Source of the DNA: Serinus canaria
Lineage: Eukaryota > Chordata > Aves > Passeriformes > Fringillidae
Assembly: GCF_022539315.1 (NCBI RefSeq)
Contig: NC_066316.1
Span: forward strand, 65,391,994 to 65,455,993
Direction of reading: 5' to 3'
DNA: 64,000 nucleotides
The position numbers and the translations under genes were made by a program. The notes beneath the pieces are model-generated. The model saw only the letters and a list, made by a program, of their open reading frames with translations, was not told the origin of the DNA and searched no databases. This document shows, one piece after another, positions 1 through 12,773 of this stretch; within the stretch, counting starts at the first letter, position 1; every line of letters starts with the position of its first letter.

Positions 1-389
1 TGGAACAAATGCAATTTTTTCAATTTCCATTCTTGTTACTAAACAACATGAAGTTTATCTCAAACCTCTGAATTACAGCCTGGAATAGCAAATAAGCAAC
101 TAGCCTCTGAAGGGATTTATAATAATCTCCCAAATATACTTTCAAAAACAATTACTTGCATTTCCACTAAGTATCCTTTCAGAAAAAAAATAAAAATTCT
201 CTTTAAGCTGAAGATGGAAATAGAAGCAATTAAAATGAATTGTCTAGAACCACCACATATGAAGATCCTGGCAGAGCCTCTTATCAGATCAACATCCTGG
301 TGTATTTTCAAAGCAATATAATTTCTTCTATCTATATCATCAGATGTTCCTTTCATGTCCAGTTTGGAGTTCAATTTTTCTTGTCTTAC

Positions 390-447
390 CTGACATTTTA
401 ATTTGACATTTAATCTGACTTTTAATCTGACATTCATCTGACATTGT
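390..447 (+). repeat. Degenerate 11-13 bp minisatellite
   Basis: About five imperfect copies of a unit like CTGACATTTAAT run in tandem. On the minus strand they fall inside a 144-codon open frame (551-117), where they give a basic alternating pattern (VRLKVRLNVKLK). No known protein is recognised. Confidence 0.65.
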
Positions 448-1262
448 AGTTTAACTGTGAGAGCTGTGATAGCAAGTGTGATGGGAATTATGTAGCTGGA
501 AATGCTGGAAATGCAGAACCCCCAGACCATACTAAGAGAGAGGCTGCACAATGCTTGTGGTGTCTTCCAGCACAGATAATAATCCAGTCCTTAAGCCAAC
601 GACTCCCCTCAACTATAGTCACAAAATTATTTTATTGAAGTATGCAGTTTGATGTTCTAATATAATACCTGTATTTGTGGAAAAAATAATTCTGGATTTC
701 TCCTGTGCTCTGCATTACACTGCTTCTCCCTGGCAGGGTCAGTTCACACCCACTGGCCCTGGACTCCTTTGGATTCCACGTCAGTAAATCTGCACTGCCA
801 GAACAGTTTTCACTGCAGTTTTCATCCCTTAACTGCTATTAGTATTATAAAGTGGGCAAATGTTCAAGAGGCACCTTTCTGGCAAGGTCTTAGTCCAGAA
901 CTAAAACACAGGAACAGTTTTTTTTTCTTAGTATTGTTGCTGATTCTAAGGGGAACCTACTTGATTAAATTAAAAATAATTTATCTGCTATTTATACAAT
1001 TTAGCCAAGCAGAGAAGTATGAGGCTAAAAAAAATCCCTAGAATTCAGCCAAGAAGAATAAACTTTACACTACCAATTTTTAGCTTGTATTTAGGGGCTT
1101 TAACTGACAATCTCTTACAATGAAAGTAATATTTGGAAATGTGTATTTTCTCTCTTTTAAATTCAAAGGCAATATGGTAGCTTAGCTATTAATACACATA
1201 ACCAAATTTTCTGCAGCTCTGCCATAAGAAAGAACTTCTAGTTCTTCCCTAATTTTTGTCTT

Positions 1263-1348
1263 AATGCTGGCTTGCAGGTAACAGTTATTAATTTGCAAGC
1301 CTGCATGTTACCTACAAGCCAGTCTAAATGCTGGCTTGCAGGTAACAG
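1263..1348. repeat. Direct-inverted-direct repeat cluster
   Basis: A 22 bp sequence beginning AATGCTGGCTTGCAGG occurs identically at 1263-1284 and 1327-1348. Between them, at 1306-1322, lies an inverted copy of its 17 bp core with one mismatch. The arrangement can fold into either of two alternative hairpins. Confidence 0.85.
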
Positions 1349-4300
1349 CTGCAATAAATGTTATAATCAGCAATGATACAGACAACTATATTCCTATCCA
1401 CTGTGGCCTTACAGCACTTCATGTTTTTAGAGTGAACAGAGACACTTCTTTGACCACTGTTGCCGTCTTCTTCTCCTGTCTAAATAAACAAATACAACAA
1501 CTACCATGAACATTCAACAGAAACACAAGAAAAGTAACTTCATCACAGAAGATTATGCAAAAGAATTTAAATTTCATCAAATGAAAGCAAGTAGAAGAGA
1601 AAGGGGGTGATGGTTAAAATTGCATCAGGCAAGTTGTCTTTTACTGCCTTTCATTTAAGCTGAAGTGTGTGTTCTAGTAGGAGCAGCAGAAGCAAAATGA
1701 GAGACAGAGGGAAGGAAATGTTTACATAAAGCAAGATAAGAAAAGATAATGGTGACGCAGGAATGACTGGACAAAATATGGTTACATTCTGGAGGCCTGG
1801 GACGAGGCAGATATCAGGAACAGGGAGCAGCAGGAAGAGATAAATCATCCTCTCCTTCCCCCAGGAGATAAAAACTTTTAAAAACAGAATAAAAGGATGA
1901 CAGTCCTGGAAGATAGGAGGTTAGGAAGAGGCAAATGTCATAAGAGCAAAAAGGAAAAGTGATAGATATAAAATATTTTGAACTTTCATGTTTTCTACAA
2001 CTGTCTCAATTCATTAGAAAGATGGAGAAATTCTTTACAAAAACGGTGCCATTTCTTAAAAGGCCAAAGGGTTAAACATCCTGGTCCAGTTCAGGCAGGA
2101 AGAACACCAGCTATTTACACTTCTTCATTTATTAGGAGCAGACACAAAAAGAGGATACTAAGTTTGGAGACACAGGAGATTTTAGTATTATGGTACCAAA
2201 TCTCTCATTCTCACCTGAAAAAAAGAGTGAAGCAGCATTTCTATGATAAAAGAGGGGGAAAAAGGAGCATGGGTGAATTGGCCAGTGGAGACCAGAAATT
2301 CAGAATAACACCTCAGGGAGCTTCTGCCTGTCATGAAGCTGAATTTTGCAACCCAATGAACCTCTGCTTGTTGTAGCTAAGAATTAACTTATGTACCGGA
2401 TATATGAGTAGCTGCTTACACACCAGGATCTTTCAAGCTGCTCCTGCATATACAAATTAAACAGAAGTGTGACAGAAAAGGGAAAAAAAAAACCCCTGAA
2501 AAACAGACAGAAGAGAGGAGGTAGGAAATATGAGGAGAAGCGAAAACCAAACCAGTACTAAGGATTGGTTTCATTCTATTAACAATGCAAAGTTTTAAAT
2601 AAGGAACATACATTAGGGTGTCAAACCAAAGTGAAGAAAAAATTTTTCCTTCTGTATTCTCAGAAAAGTAGGCATTTTTATGATGACAGTGTAAGAACTC
2701 TGCATGTGCCACTTGAGTTTTGAACTAATCACATATTACCAGTTGAACTACAGGATCAGCTGGGTCTTCATTTGCTTCTTTTGCCTGTGTATCTGTCACA
2801 TAAGATGTTTACTGCCCATGTAACATTAACATTCTCAATATTTTTAGCAACATCCAGTTCTGGTCAGGCAGAAATAGATCACATTTTCTAAAATAATAAA
2901 CTGTTTTCCAGTGATGACAACTCTGTGCTCACTTTGATTAATTTCAAGGGGGTGGCCATAAGGTAAGAGTCCGTGGTGGGCTAGGAAAAACATGACTACT
3001 TGGATTAATAGTGGCTGCAGTGCTATATAAACACTTAATGCACTGAAGGAAACATTTCAGCAGAACACACACAAAACATCACCTCTGCAAATATTTCACG
3101 GGTCATTTCCTCTTCTACTTATTTTCTACTCCTGTGGCCTGTGAGAAATTTACTGCAAGATTTAAAATGCTTTGGTAGCTAAAGATAGGTCTCCAACGAA
3201 AAAGGGTCTGATTGACTAAAAATTTTCCTAAGGAAGCTAAAAGCAGACGTTGTTTCTTCTGGCCTAATATTACAAGGCAGGAACCACCACTCTCCCTCCT
3301 TTCTGAGGTGAGGTTCCCATGACAAAGGCTGTCAGGATAGCACAGGACCTTTAGCTGTATTTAAAGGGAAGTCCTAATGTATATATTAGAAGCTATTACT
3401 GCTCTGACATTTATTAGCTGAACATCACCCCCTTCTTCCCCCTGTGTAGCAGGGAGTAGAACCAAAGACCTCTCATGGACAGCCCAGAACCTCAAGGCTG
3501 TGCAAGGATTAAGGGCTGGTTCTAATCAAAGTCAGCTTCAAGGTGAGGCTGTATAATTTCTTGAAAACATAGCTTGCCAACAACTTTTCCCCAAAAAACT
3601 TTTCAAGCAAGCTTAAAAAGTCCCATTTCCTGATACCACCCACCATTTCCTATCAAGAAGAACCCCATTCAATCTGCCTACAATCTTTACCCTCCTGCTT
3701 GCTAGCTTGGCCTCATCTCCCACCACATCAGCAGTGTCCTGGATGCAGAAACATCATGGCTCAAATGCCACAGCCAGATGCTGGCATGGCTTTTGCATGC
3801 AGTGTTATTCCTACTTCTTACTGAGGTCCATGGACACTGAAAAAGAAATCAGGCTGTTTTCATGTTTTCTGTTCTTACTGGTGTTCCCAAATGGCTGATT
3901 TAACTGCTCCCACAGCCAGAGTAAGCCCCACTCTGCAGTCCTTACCCCATCTCATCCCAAGCTTGCAAATCCCTTCCTTTAGAAGAGGGTAAGAACACAA
4001 ATCAAAGAAGTTATGAGAAGCACTGGTATGTGGCAAAGTCTGCAGCCTGACTTCACTATGACTGCTGACACATGTCACTTGTAAGGAAGTTGTCTTGATG
4101 TAGCTAGTTTGAATGATCTTCCAAAGTTTTATATACACCAGTCTTGGAGGGAGTATTTCTTTCTTTCCTTGTTTTTTATTTTCCTCCTGCTTTTATGCTA
4201 ATATTTTTATCAATATTTATTTTGTCAATATTTATATCAATATATATTTAGATTTATTTGTAGCAATGTTTCCCCAGAGCACTACAAAGCAGGAAGGATG

Positions 4301-6610
4301 TACTTTGGAGGCAGGACCGGATCTGTTGGTATATTTTAGAAGAAATTATTTATTTCTCAAAAGAATTCACTTCCTTGCTTTACATTACCATGCTAGTTAG
4401 CAGCATAACAGACCAGATTTATCAAACTGTATGAAACCAATCAATTTCTGATGACACTCCCACAGCCCATGGGCTGCACAGTAAACTTGTGCAGAGGTAA
4501 CTATCCTGTGCTGGACAAACATTCAGTTAAACTAGTCTGATTCCCCAGATCCTCCCTACTGCACTGTGTGAACAATTAAAGGGAACAATCTCCAGGTGGG
4601 AAAATCTGCTTTGTTCCATTGTCAAGAATGTCTTCTGATAGGATTTATGCAACATACTTATTTATGCTTGGAAGTAAAAGACTGAAAACTGGCATAGTGA
4701 TTGCTCAAGCCAACATAACCCACATTTTTTCCTCCTGTTAAAGATTTACATGGATCATTTGTTAAATAAATATGATCATGGTATTAATACTTACAGGAAG
4801 ACAACCTATCAGTGGGAAATTACCAATAAAATTCTGGAAATCTCCATCTTCACCTATACTTAGACTGCTGAAGTTACTCATCCTTATACACATATTTATC
4901 ATACAAACTTGCCATATTTGAGATTTTTTCTTCTACATACATTACAACTACTTGCACTCAACACCAACTTTCCCAACAAATTTTTCACACTTAAATAGAT
5001 GCCTGTTAAACTCTACCTGCTGTCAATTCACATACCTTTAAAATAATCCCCTGGTAAAGACATCCTAAAAAACTGCAAAACAATTTAGGATGGAAGGAGG
5101 AAATTTTGTTCAACTGAATGCAGCTAAGTAGGTGGGAAATAAGATCTGTTCAGGATGCTGCTGCAGTCTAATGTGGCAGGAAGTAAAATATTGAATTGTG
5201 AATCTGATGAAGGTTACTTGAGTCCATCAGCTTATGCAAAATGTTCTTTTATGCTTGGTGTGGAAATAAAGTGCACGATGAAGAAAATAAAATACAGAAG
5301 ATAGATATTTTACAATGATACACAGACTACAGCTGCTGATAAACTAAAAACCCTACTCAGCTGTCCTGCTCCACCAAGAAGACATTACAGGTAATCCCTA
5401 CTTCTGAGATCTCAAATTAAAATAGCTCTGGACAAGAGATGAAACTCTTTTTGAAGCTTTGAAAGGACCAGCTACTTTGAGGCACTTCTTGCAGTAAGAA
5501 AAAAGTTTAAGTTCTCAGAAATGTGTTTCCTGGAAGCAGCAGCAGCAGCATCATCTAGCTCTTATATTTGCACATGTAGATACTAACACATAAACAGAGA
5601 TATGTATATATGTATGTTAAAGAAAACCAATATTTTTTTATTAAAACAAGAAATAATCATTTTCTGTCTCCCAAGACACTGTGCACTGACAAGAACAAAT
5701 GGTGTTAATTCCAACCTCCAGGTCTACAGCTGCAAACTTCCCAAATGGGTACAGATGGACCAAGAGCTGTAAGCAGACTCATTTTACTTCCTACATAAAA
5801 TTCCTATACAGATGCCACATGCACACTTCAAGAACAATCTGATAGCAGTGGGAATCTGCAAGCAACAAGCACCACAAGAATGGGGTAGGGAGAAGAACTG
5901 TGTAAATTTGGGCATTTAAAATTGTATCAGAAAAACCTGTCAGAAAACAAGACATTAGAGAAGAGTGTGACCAGGGAAGATTTGTGACAGGCTATTCTCC
6001 TTTCATGTTTATGGCTACCCTGTGTATACACAAAGTTACCAGCCATGTGCTTTCTGGGATCTCATTATTTTTACAACTTAAAAGTAGTGCTCAACAATTA
6101 CTACTTGTGCTGTAGGTGATGGACCACCTGCTGCTATGTTTACCATCACATTTTAATACATAAAATGAAAACCTTACTCTTCTTGCCTGGGATCTCCCCC
6201 TAGCTATCCTGTTAATACAGCTCTCCAATCACACACATACCAAGTGCTTTTCATGGTTCTTGCCTACAGAGCTGCATAGATCTGGCTGCAGAAGCATATT
6301 TTCAGTCCCTGTGTATTAAAGAAACATTAACAGGAAGATGTACCAAGAAGGGCCACCAGGATAAGGCTCAAAGAGCTGAAATGACAAGGAGTCGGGGTAC
6401 ATTCAGACCGCGCAGTGAAAGGCAGTATAAAGGCGTTCACTGTCTCTAAGAAGCCAGCACAGCTGGAGGAAGCGAGGCCTCCACGTGTGCCTATTTGTTC
6501 TCCATCTCAATAGTCCGGCCACACGGCTGCGGAAAGAGACAGAGAGCAACTTCCCAGAGCAGGAGCGCATCTTTCCCGGCGCTCCTTCCCTCTCCGGTCC
6601 ATCGGGCCGG

Positions 6611-6628
6611 TGGTGCCATCTAGCGAGG
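6611..6628 (-). promoter_or_regulatory. CTCF-like binding motif
   Basis: The reverse strand reads CCTCGCTAGATGGCACCA. It fits the CTCF core CCASYAGRKGGCRSY at 13 of 15 positions, counting C-to-T at the first and A-to-G at the third as the two differences. It lies in the middle of the CpG-rich patch, a typical setting for such sites. Occupancy is not shown. Confidence 0.45.
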
Positions 6629-6660
6629 TGGGGCCCCGGGAGCGAGAGTCCCGTGGGACC

Positions 6661-6684
6661 GGCACGGGCACCGGCACGGGCACC
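6661..6684 (+). repeat. 12 bp tandem repeat (GGCACGGGCACC x2)
   Basis: Two perfect adjacent copies lie in the CpG-rich patch and are followed by a GCGGCGGCG run. Confidence 0.85.
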
Positions 6685-7084
6685 GCGGGGGCGGCGGCGC
6701 CGCCGTCACCTGAAAGCACCGCAACCCCCTGCTACCAAGAACCGGGCCCTGGTTTAGACACCACGGCTATCGGGAGCACAAGGCTCAGTTATTAATTTTT
6801 TCCTTTTGTCTAGTTATTGAAACCTTCTTAAATTTCTAGACAAAACTTTTAAAAGACGAACCAGAAGTGAAACGGGCAGTTCCACAGCCACAAATGACAG
6901 TGGTCCTCCAACAGCAAGTGTGAGAGGTCAAGGCATGGGTGTGAGGGGAAGGCTTCATGGAAAACAGTGGGGGATTTGACAGCTTAAACACAAATCTAAG
7001 ACCGAAATAATAACAGTCTTCAAGCATGTAGAAAGCTCATGCTTGGGGCAAAAAAATAAAAAAGAAATAATCTGTCCTCTGAGA

Positions 7085-7260
7085 CACAGGTCAATGAGTC
7101 AAGAAGCAATAATCTTACAGTTCTTTAAACCTAGATTAGAAATGATAAGAAGGTTTCTGGTTTGAGTGGTACTGATGCACTGGAAAAGCTGCCAAGGAAG
7201 TTGTATGATCTTTGTCAGTGCAGGTCTTTAAAAAGAGGCTGGAAAGCCATCTGTTAAAAC
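7085..7260 (+). mobile_element. Degraded LINE (CR1-like) 3' region
   Basis: The wording 'gatgcactggaaaagctgcc', 'aaggaagttgt' and 'aaaaagaggctgg' follows the order seen in the 3' part of avian CR1-type LINEs, just before their terminal repeat. It is heavily mutated, the 5' part is missing and no reading frame survives. Family assignment is from memory of consensus features. Confidence 0.5.
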
Positions 7261-8183
7261 ACCTAACCCACCTTTTTGGCAGTGGTGTGCTATAAATGCA
7301 AGTTATTTTCTACAGTTCCTTAAAGTACTGTGATTACATATTAGCAATGAATATGCCTCCCCACCTCCATCTATTGCTTTAATGAGTGATGCTAGTGTTC
7401 ATGTTTATCAATCTGATATGGATAATGACACTTATGGTCACATCAGGAAAATTTACCAGTAGGCAGTAAGAGGAATGAATTCAGCAAAGAGCAGCAGCAC
7501 AGCTCTGTTAATCACAGCTTTTGCTAACCTGAACAAGAAGTCTGAAACTTATCCAAACAAAAGAGATACTTGACAGCTGACTTCATGCTACTTTCATTGC
7601 AGACCATCTCTTTCCCATTTGTACCAGCTCATTTGCCACAGGAAGGTTGAGAGGAGCACTCCCTAATGCCATTTTCATGAACACAAAGACTCCATTATTT
7701 TATGGCCAAGCCATCAGCTTGAGAACAAAGGAAAAAAGCTGCTTTTCAGAAATTTAACAAGATGAACGGCCTTCATTAAGAATGCTTTAAAAATGGCACA
7801 ACTAAATGAAATTATTTTATGCAATGTCTGTGTGCTGAGTTCAACACTCTTTTATGGAGAATAGAAAAGAAGAAATTAGTTAAAATTATAACTAAAGCAC
7901 TGAAAAGGTCATTGCTGGTCAAGCTGTCAGCAAGAATTTTGGAGTTTAGAGTCCAGAGAAATCTATTTAAAAGTTACAAAGAAAATTTTTCTGGGTGCTT
8001 TGTTTGTGATTTGGTATTCCTATCTCTCCTGGTTTGATTCTTAACCTGTTTTAACATTATCCAAACAACACATCTAACAGATGAGAACTTTTGGCTTTCT
8101 GAGGCCACTTTTGTATGGATCTCTGCAGCTGCTAGCAAAAAAATCTGGAAATTAAAGGCAATTAATATATTTGAAATAAAATA

Positions 8184-8246
8184 ATAGAATCATAGAATGG
8201 TTTAGGTTGGAAGGGACCTTAAAGATCATGTAGTTCCAAATCTCCC
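8184..8246 (-). mobile_element. CR1 LINE 3' end
   Basis: The stretch contains 'aatcatagaatgg' followed by 'ggttggaagggacctt' and 'agatcatgtagttcca'. This is the reverse complement of the CR1 3' end and its terminal octamer repeat, so the element points left. Only about 60 bp remain, as is common for 5'-truncated copies. Confidence 0.9.
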
Positions 8247-11200
8247 TCAAAATATTTAAGTGACTATTAGAGCATCTCTTACATTTATAGTGTACTTACA
8301 GTGTATATCCAAACATGCTGTGGCTGTTTCTGTTATTGCAAACTTGACAGGACTCGGTGTTTCAGGTTTCTTGCAGGCTGGCAGAGCTGGCAGAGGGTGG
8401 CTGGGAACCCACCCTGCTCGTGACAGCAGTGGGCACTCCTGGGTGGGCAGACTGTGGAGCAGGAGGGTTTCCATGCACCTCCACCACCAACAACTTTACT
8501 CCAATTTTCTTGCTCTCTCACTACAACTTTAATTAAACAGTGTAATGAGAAAAAGCAGAAAGCAAGTGCCTGGTTGCCACTTGAACCCTTGCTAAGCTGC
8601 AAGGAAGGAAGTCCTGCCATTCAAATTCCACTTACATGGGGCTTAGCCAAACAGGATGGAGTATTTATGAAAGCAAAGACTGCATGAACAATTCGTATTT
8701 GTACATTTAAAATGTTTGTAGAGGCAGTTTCCACAGAACAACAAAAGTCTTCCCTGAATATTTATGAAGAAACCAGATGACACACAAACAGCTCTTTTGT
8801 TTTCCAGTTTGTGGGACTGGTTATTAAGTTCCAAGAAAACAGACATATAAGGAGACCCACTTCTCCCTTAGTCTTTAAATTACCTGCCAAAGCAAATGAC
8901 ATATGCACGCCATGTTTGCATTCAGCACCTTACATTCTGCAAAAATCAGACAACATCCTCATTCATTTATTTTTTTGAACAGACACCTGAACATTAATGT
9001 GCATTTATTGTGTTAATATAATCTGTTGTATGTGCTTTCTTTTATTACTACCTTTCTGCTGGAAGAAATGAATTGAATATGGAAATGTCTCTTGAATGAA
9101 TGCTGGTTTTAGACAGTTTGCAGTGATATAAGACACAAACTATGTTTTTTTCATTAAAACACTCCTATCAGGACCAATGTTAAATTGTATCAGCAATAGT
9201 GGCTACATCACAGCTGCTGTATAAGGACTCAAGACAAACAAAAAGAAAGAAAAGTAATATTTTCTTTTTCCTTTTTAAGTGCAAATTTCCAGATATTAGA
9301 AACCATTTGAGTCTGACAATAGCACAGCAGATATATGCCTGAGAGATTTATTCTCTCAAGAATTTGCTCATATCTGTATTCATTATGAAAAATTGCTATA
9401 AAACAAAATCCAATTTGCATCTATTATACACACGCATGTAAGATGTATTTGTAGGGAAATATAAATGTACTTATATGGAAAATGCCATTATTACCATAAT
9501 AGTAATAAGTTTATGGGCTAGTAGATAGAATAAAACAGTAACTATACTTAAAGAACTTTAAATTATATATAAAGACTTCAATATTCTTTAGAGAAAGGAC
9601 TATAAAGCCTTATGTGCTCATTTAATTGTTAGACATTTTAATTACTTATGACTTTTTCCACATGTACCATCATGCTTCTAAAGAAATGCATTACTAGAAA
9701 GTATGCGTACAGCATCACATGCCGTTATGAAAAGAAAAATATAGAGAGTTTATAATAAGAGTTTTCTTGGAATTTTTATTAAATTTCATGCTCTTTCATG
9801 ATTAGCTCACCCGAAACATTGGGGTAATAAAAGTTCTTGGTTGTTATTTGACCATAGCTGACTGTGCACTGTAGTAAGATATTTTATAGCTTGAGAGAAG
9901 TATGCCTCTTAAGGATTTGTTCACAATCCCATGACAAAATTCACACTGACTTTAGTGGCATAAGGGTTTACACGGATCTTACTCTCCTCAATATAAGAAA
10001 CAGAGCATCAGCTAATAGTACTTTATTCACTCAAAAGGCACAAGCTGGTTTTGCTCCTACTCCTGCTCTCATTTTAATTTCTGTTGCAGATGATTACAAG
10101 AGATCAAATAGGCAAATCCAAGCACCTGGCAGATGAGAACCTGTACCTGCTTTCTTTACTCCCTCATTGAGGCGAGTGTTTTATTTCACCGTGGGGACAG
10201 GTTTAATGCACACATATACAATCAGTCACTCCATCTCACCTGACAGGCAATAACTTTTTATGCCAGTTGCAAGCTCAGCAACATGCCCTGCAACATGCCA
10301 ATCTAAAAACACCTCTCACAGTGCCCACCTGGGAAGTTTAAACTCTTCCTTTCCAGTTTGTTTAAAATATCCTTTGCTTGAGCCAAACAAAATGGATATA
10401 AAGAAGACTGCAGGAGTCCTAGACTGGGGAAAGTATTCTGGCTTATTAAGTGCAGAGAACTAAACCAAACAGGTGGCAGCATTTCCCCACAGTGCAGTAA
10501 GAAGCTTGTCTGAGTAACTTACAATCTTAGGCATGCCAGAAACACTTTGATTGCTATGTACAAATTTTGTCTACATGGTATGTGCCTCATATTTTATCCA
10601 GTCAATCTTATTTGAGTTTTAAGAACATGTCCAAGTTCTAATACAGCAGAACTGGGAATGATTTAAATCAGAAACATGCTTACAGGCCATTTTTTTCCTA
10701 GCTTGACAGCTACAAATAGCTTTACATTATATTAAAAAAAAAAAAAAAAGTAACAAGTGCTTACTACAAAAAGCTTCCAAAATTCGAAAAATTATTTTTA
10801 TTTAAATTCATAAAACTAGGGAATGTAATGAAATACTATAGTAAAATGAAAGGGTTATATATAGGGAATATAGGGAAGAAGGCATTCAGACCAAGATGGG
10901 AAGGCATGTGTGTGGCTCTTTGCATTTACTGCAACGACACCTGAGTGTTTCTATGAAAATACTGACTGAACAAATTTTTTCTGTTGTTTGTTTTTTATAT
11001 GATTTTCTTTTTCTTTTTTTTAAGTAAGATACAGTAAGTTTTAGTAATACTTTTACAGATTACAGATGCCCTCATTACTATAATGTAATTGAATTGTAAC
11101 TCTGGATTTAAAAGTCGCCACGCACTGGCTCTGCTGAAACACCAGAGGGAGCAAGTTTCACAGAGGAGTGAATGCTTTTATTGCAAACTCCTGGCTACCG

Positions 11201-11669
11201 TGTTTCATCATTTGTAAGGATACAAAAGAATTCAGTCAGATTACCTGGAGTGGCTGGAATGTACTCTTCAATGCAAAGCCCTACAATTTGTGATGAAATA
11301 TGTAACAAGGAGCCCCAAAACAACAGAGAAATTGAGGATTTGCATCATTTGGGCAGTGGCGGGTTTTTATTTACAAAGCTGAAAAATCTTCTGTTACTGA
11401 CTACAGTAGGAAAAACTAACAGCCTTGATGTATTTGACTAATAAAGATTACTTTGGTACTGTTTTTTTAAAAATTGATTCCCACTCCTCCTTTACAGCAC
11501 AAATTGTACTCAGTTGTGACAGACTCCTCTAAAAGACTAAAAAAAAAAAGAATAGATATGATCAAAACCAAATCCACCATGAAATGAACTGAGTTACTCA
11601 GAAAAAACACATTTTCTTGCCCTTCATTAGGGACTAAGCTAAGCAGGGCTCAAAGAAAAAATAACCCGA

Positions 11670-11694
11670 ATCAGTTGTCTTTCTGACAACTGAT
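11670..11694. repeat. Perfect 10 bp inverted repeat, 5 nt loop
   Basis: ATCAGTTGTC and GACAACTGAT flank TTTCT. Arms of this length are expected about once by chance in AT-rich DNA of this size. Confidence 0.8.
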
Positions 11695-12230
11695 CATTTG
11701 ACTTTCTGTTATTCATATGTGAAAAAACTAGATCTCACTTGGAAGTGATCTTGTTTCTGAGTCTTAAATGGGAACTGAAATTTCTCAGCTGTTTTTAAGG
11801 ACTGATCAAGTAGCAATGTATGTCTGCATTCTTAATACATTCTAAAATTTAGCAGGGATAAAAATCCTTTTATGTCATTACACTGGGTCCAGTTTGGTCT
11901 GAAGACATTGCCAGCCACCATACGGTGAGATCCCAAGGGATTTTTTTCACAGCTGGTGCCCTGTTGTTGGTGGTGCCCTGTTCCTGAGGGACCTCTAAGG
12001 TCAGGAGTAGCCTTTACATTATGATTAGTGCAATCTCTCCTCATAAAGAATTTTTCAGCAAGCACATGTCTTAGTCCTTCCTGCTCTCTCCAGTGAACGG
12101 TGCCTGATCTGTACTGCTAGCAAACCATTCTGTATACACAGAATGCACAGAAAGGGCTGTTTCAAACCAAAGAAAACTTTGTGAAGGTTTCGGTGTCTGC
12201 TTTCAATCTAAGAACAATGAGTTTCAGAAA

Positions 12231-12273
12231 AGAGGAAGGAGGAGGAGGAGAAGGAGGAGAAGGAGAAGAGAAA
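12231..12273 (+). repeat. GGA/GAA purine-rich low-complexity run
   Basis: Uninterrupted purines are built mainly from GGA and GAA triplets. In other frames this produces the serine/proline-rich and glutamate-rich chance reading frames seen here. Confidence 0.85.
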
Positions 12274-12747
12274 GTCATAGGACTGAGCCAGGGAAGCAGA
12301 GGGAGAAGGGGAAAAAGAGCAGCCTCTTGAATGAGTAGGGCTTCTGGCCAGGGAACAGCAACAGCAGCTGAAAGCAGAATTTGTAACAGGTTTTTTTGGA
12401 ACTGGTCTGATTGGTACCGTTGCAGCAAACCAGCACATATTTCTTTTACTCCAAACACATTATGACCCCATGGGAGAAAGGCATCCCAAGGATTTGATCA
12501 CCAAATTACTACAGAAAACAAAGATCTGGGTGCAAGGAGCAAGCAAAAACTGCCTAAAGGACAGTACTTCACAACACACCTTCCAGTTGTATTTAAGTAA
12601 GTTAAAAGTCTGTCAAACAAAAAAGTATCAGAGAATGCTTTTTTGCCCCAGCCCACCTTCGGGCAGCATTAGGAGGATTTCTAATGCCTAGACAATAAGT
12701 ATTTTCCTGCTTCTAAAGTACAGGATGAAAAAAGGAAAACTATCACA

Positions 12748-12773
12748 GTGAACTTTTAAAGTGAACTTTTAAA
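12748..12773 (+). repeat. Perfect 13 bp tandem duplication
   Basis: GTGAACTTTTAAA occurs twice with no spacer or mismatch. Confidence 0.9.

Larger units (their letters stand above)
1..6300. other. Non-coding AT-rich DNA, no gene seen
   Basis: Apart from the small repeats at 390-447 and 1263-1348, I see only short chance open frames, A/T runs and an AGC triplet run near 5538. The frames of 132-144 codons at 1978-2376 (+) and 117-551 (-) have no recognisable domain. This could be intergenic DNA or intron of a gene with exons outside the window. Confidence 0.6.
6380..6740. promoter_or_regulatory. Isolated CpG-rich, promoter-like patch
   Basis: I count about 20 CpG in the 180 bases 6541-6720, in a flank that is otherwise strongly CpG-poor. 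A TATAAA motif sits at 6426-6431, a CACGTG E-box at 6482-6487, and a GC-rich block with a 12 bp tandem repeat at 6661-6684. The patch is too short for a classic CpG island but looks like a promoter or a protected regulatory element. The direction of transcription cannot be fixed. The short frames here have no recognisable protein product. Confidence 0.5.

Noticed and set aside
1978..2376. 132-codon + strand frame
   Set aside because: No recognisable domain, no promoter or splice context; treated as chance.
11139..11155. Second CTCF-like motif (ACACCAGAGGGAGCAAG)
   Set aside because: It lacks the strongly preferred C after GGG and sits in AT-rich DNA, making it much weaker than the site at 6611.
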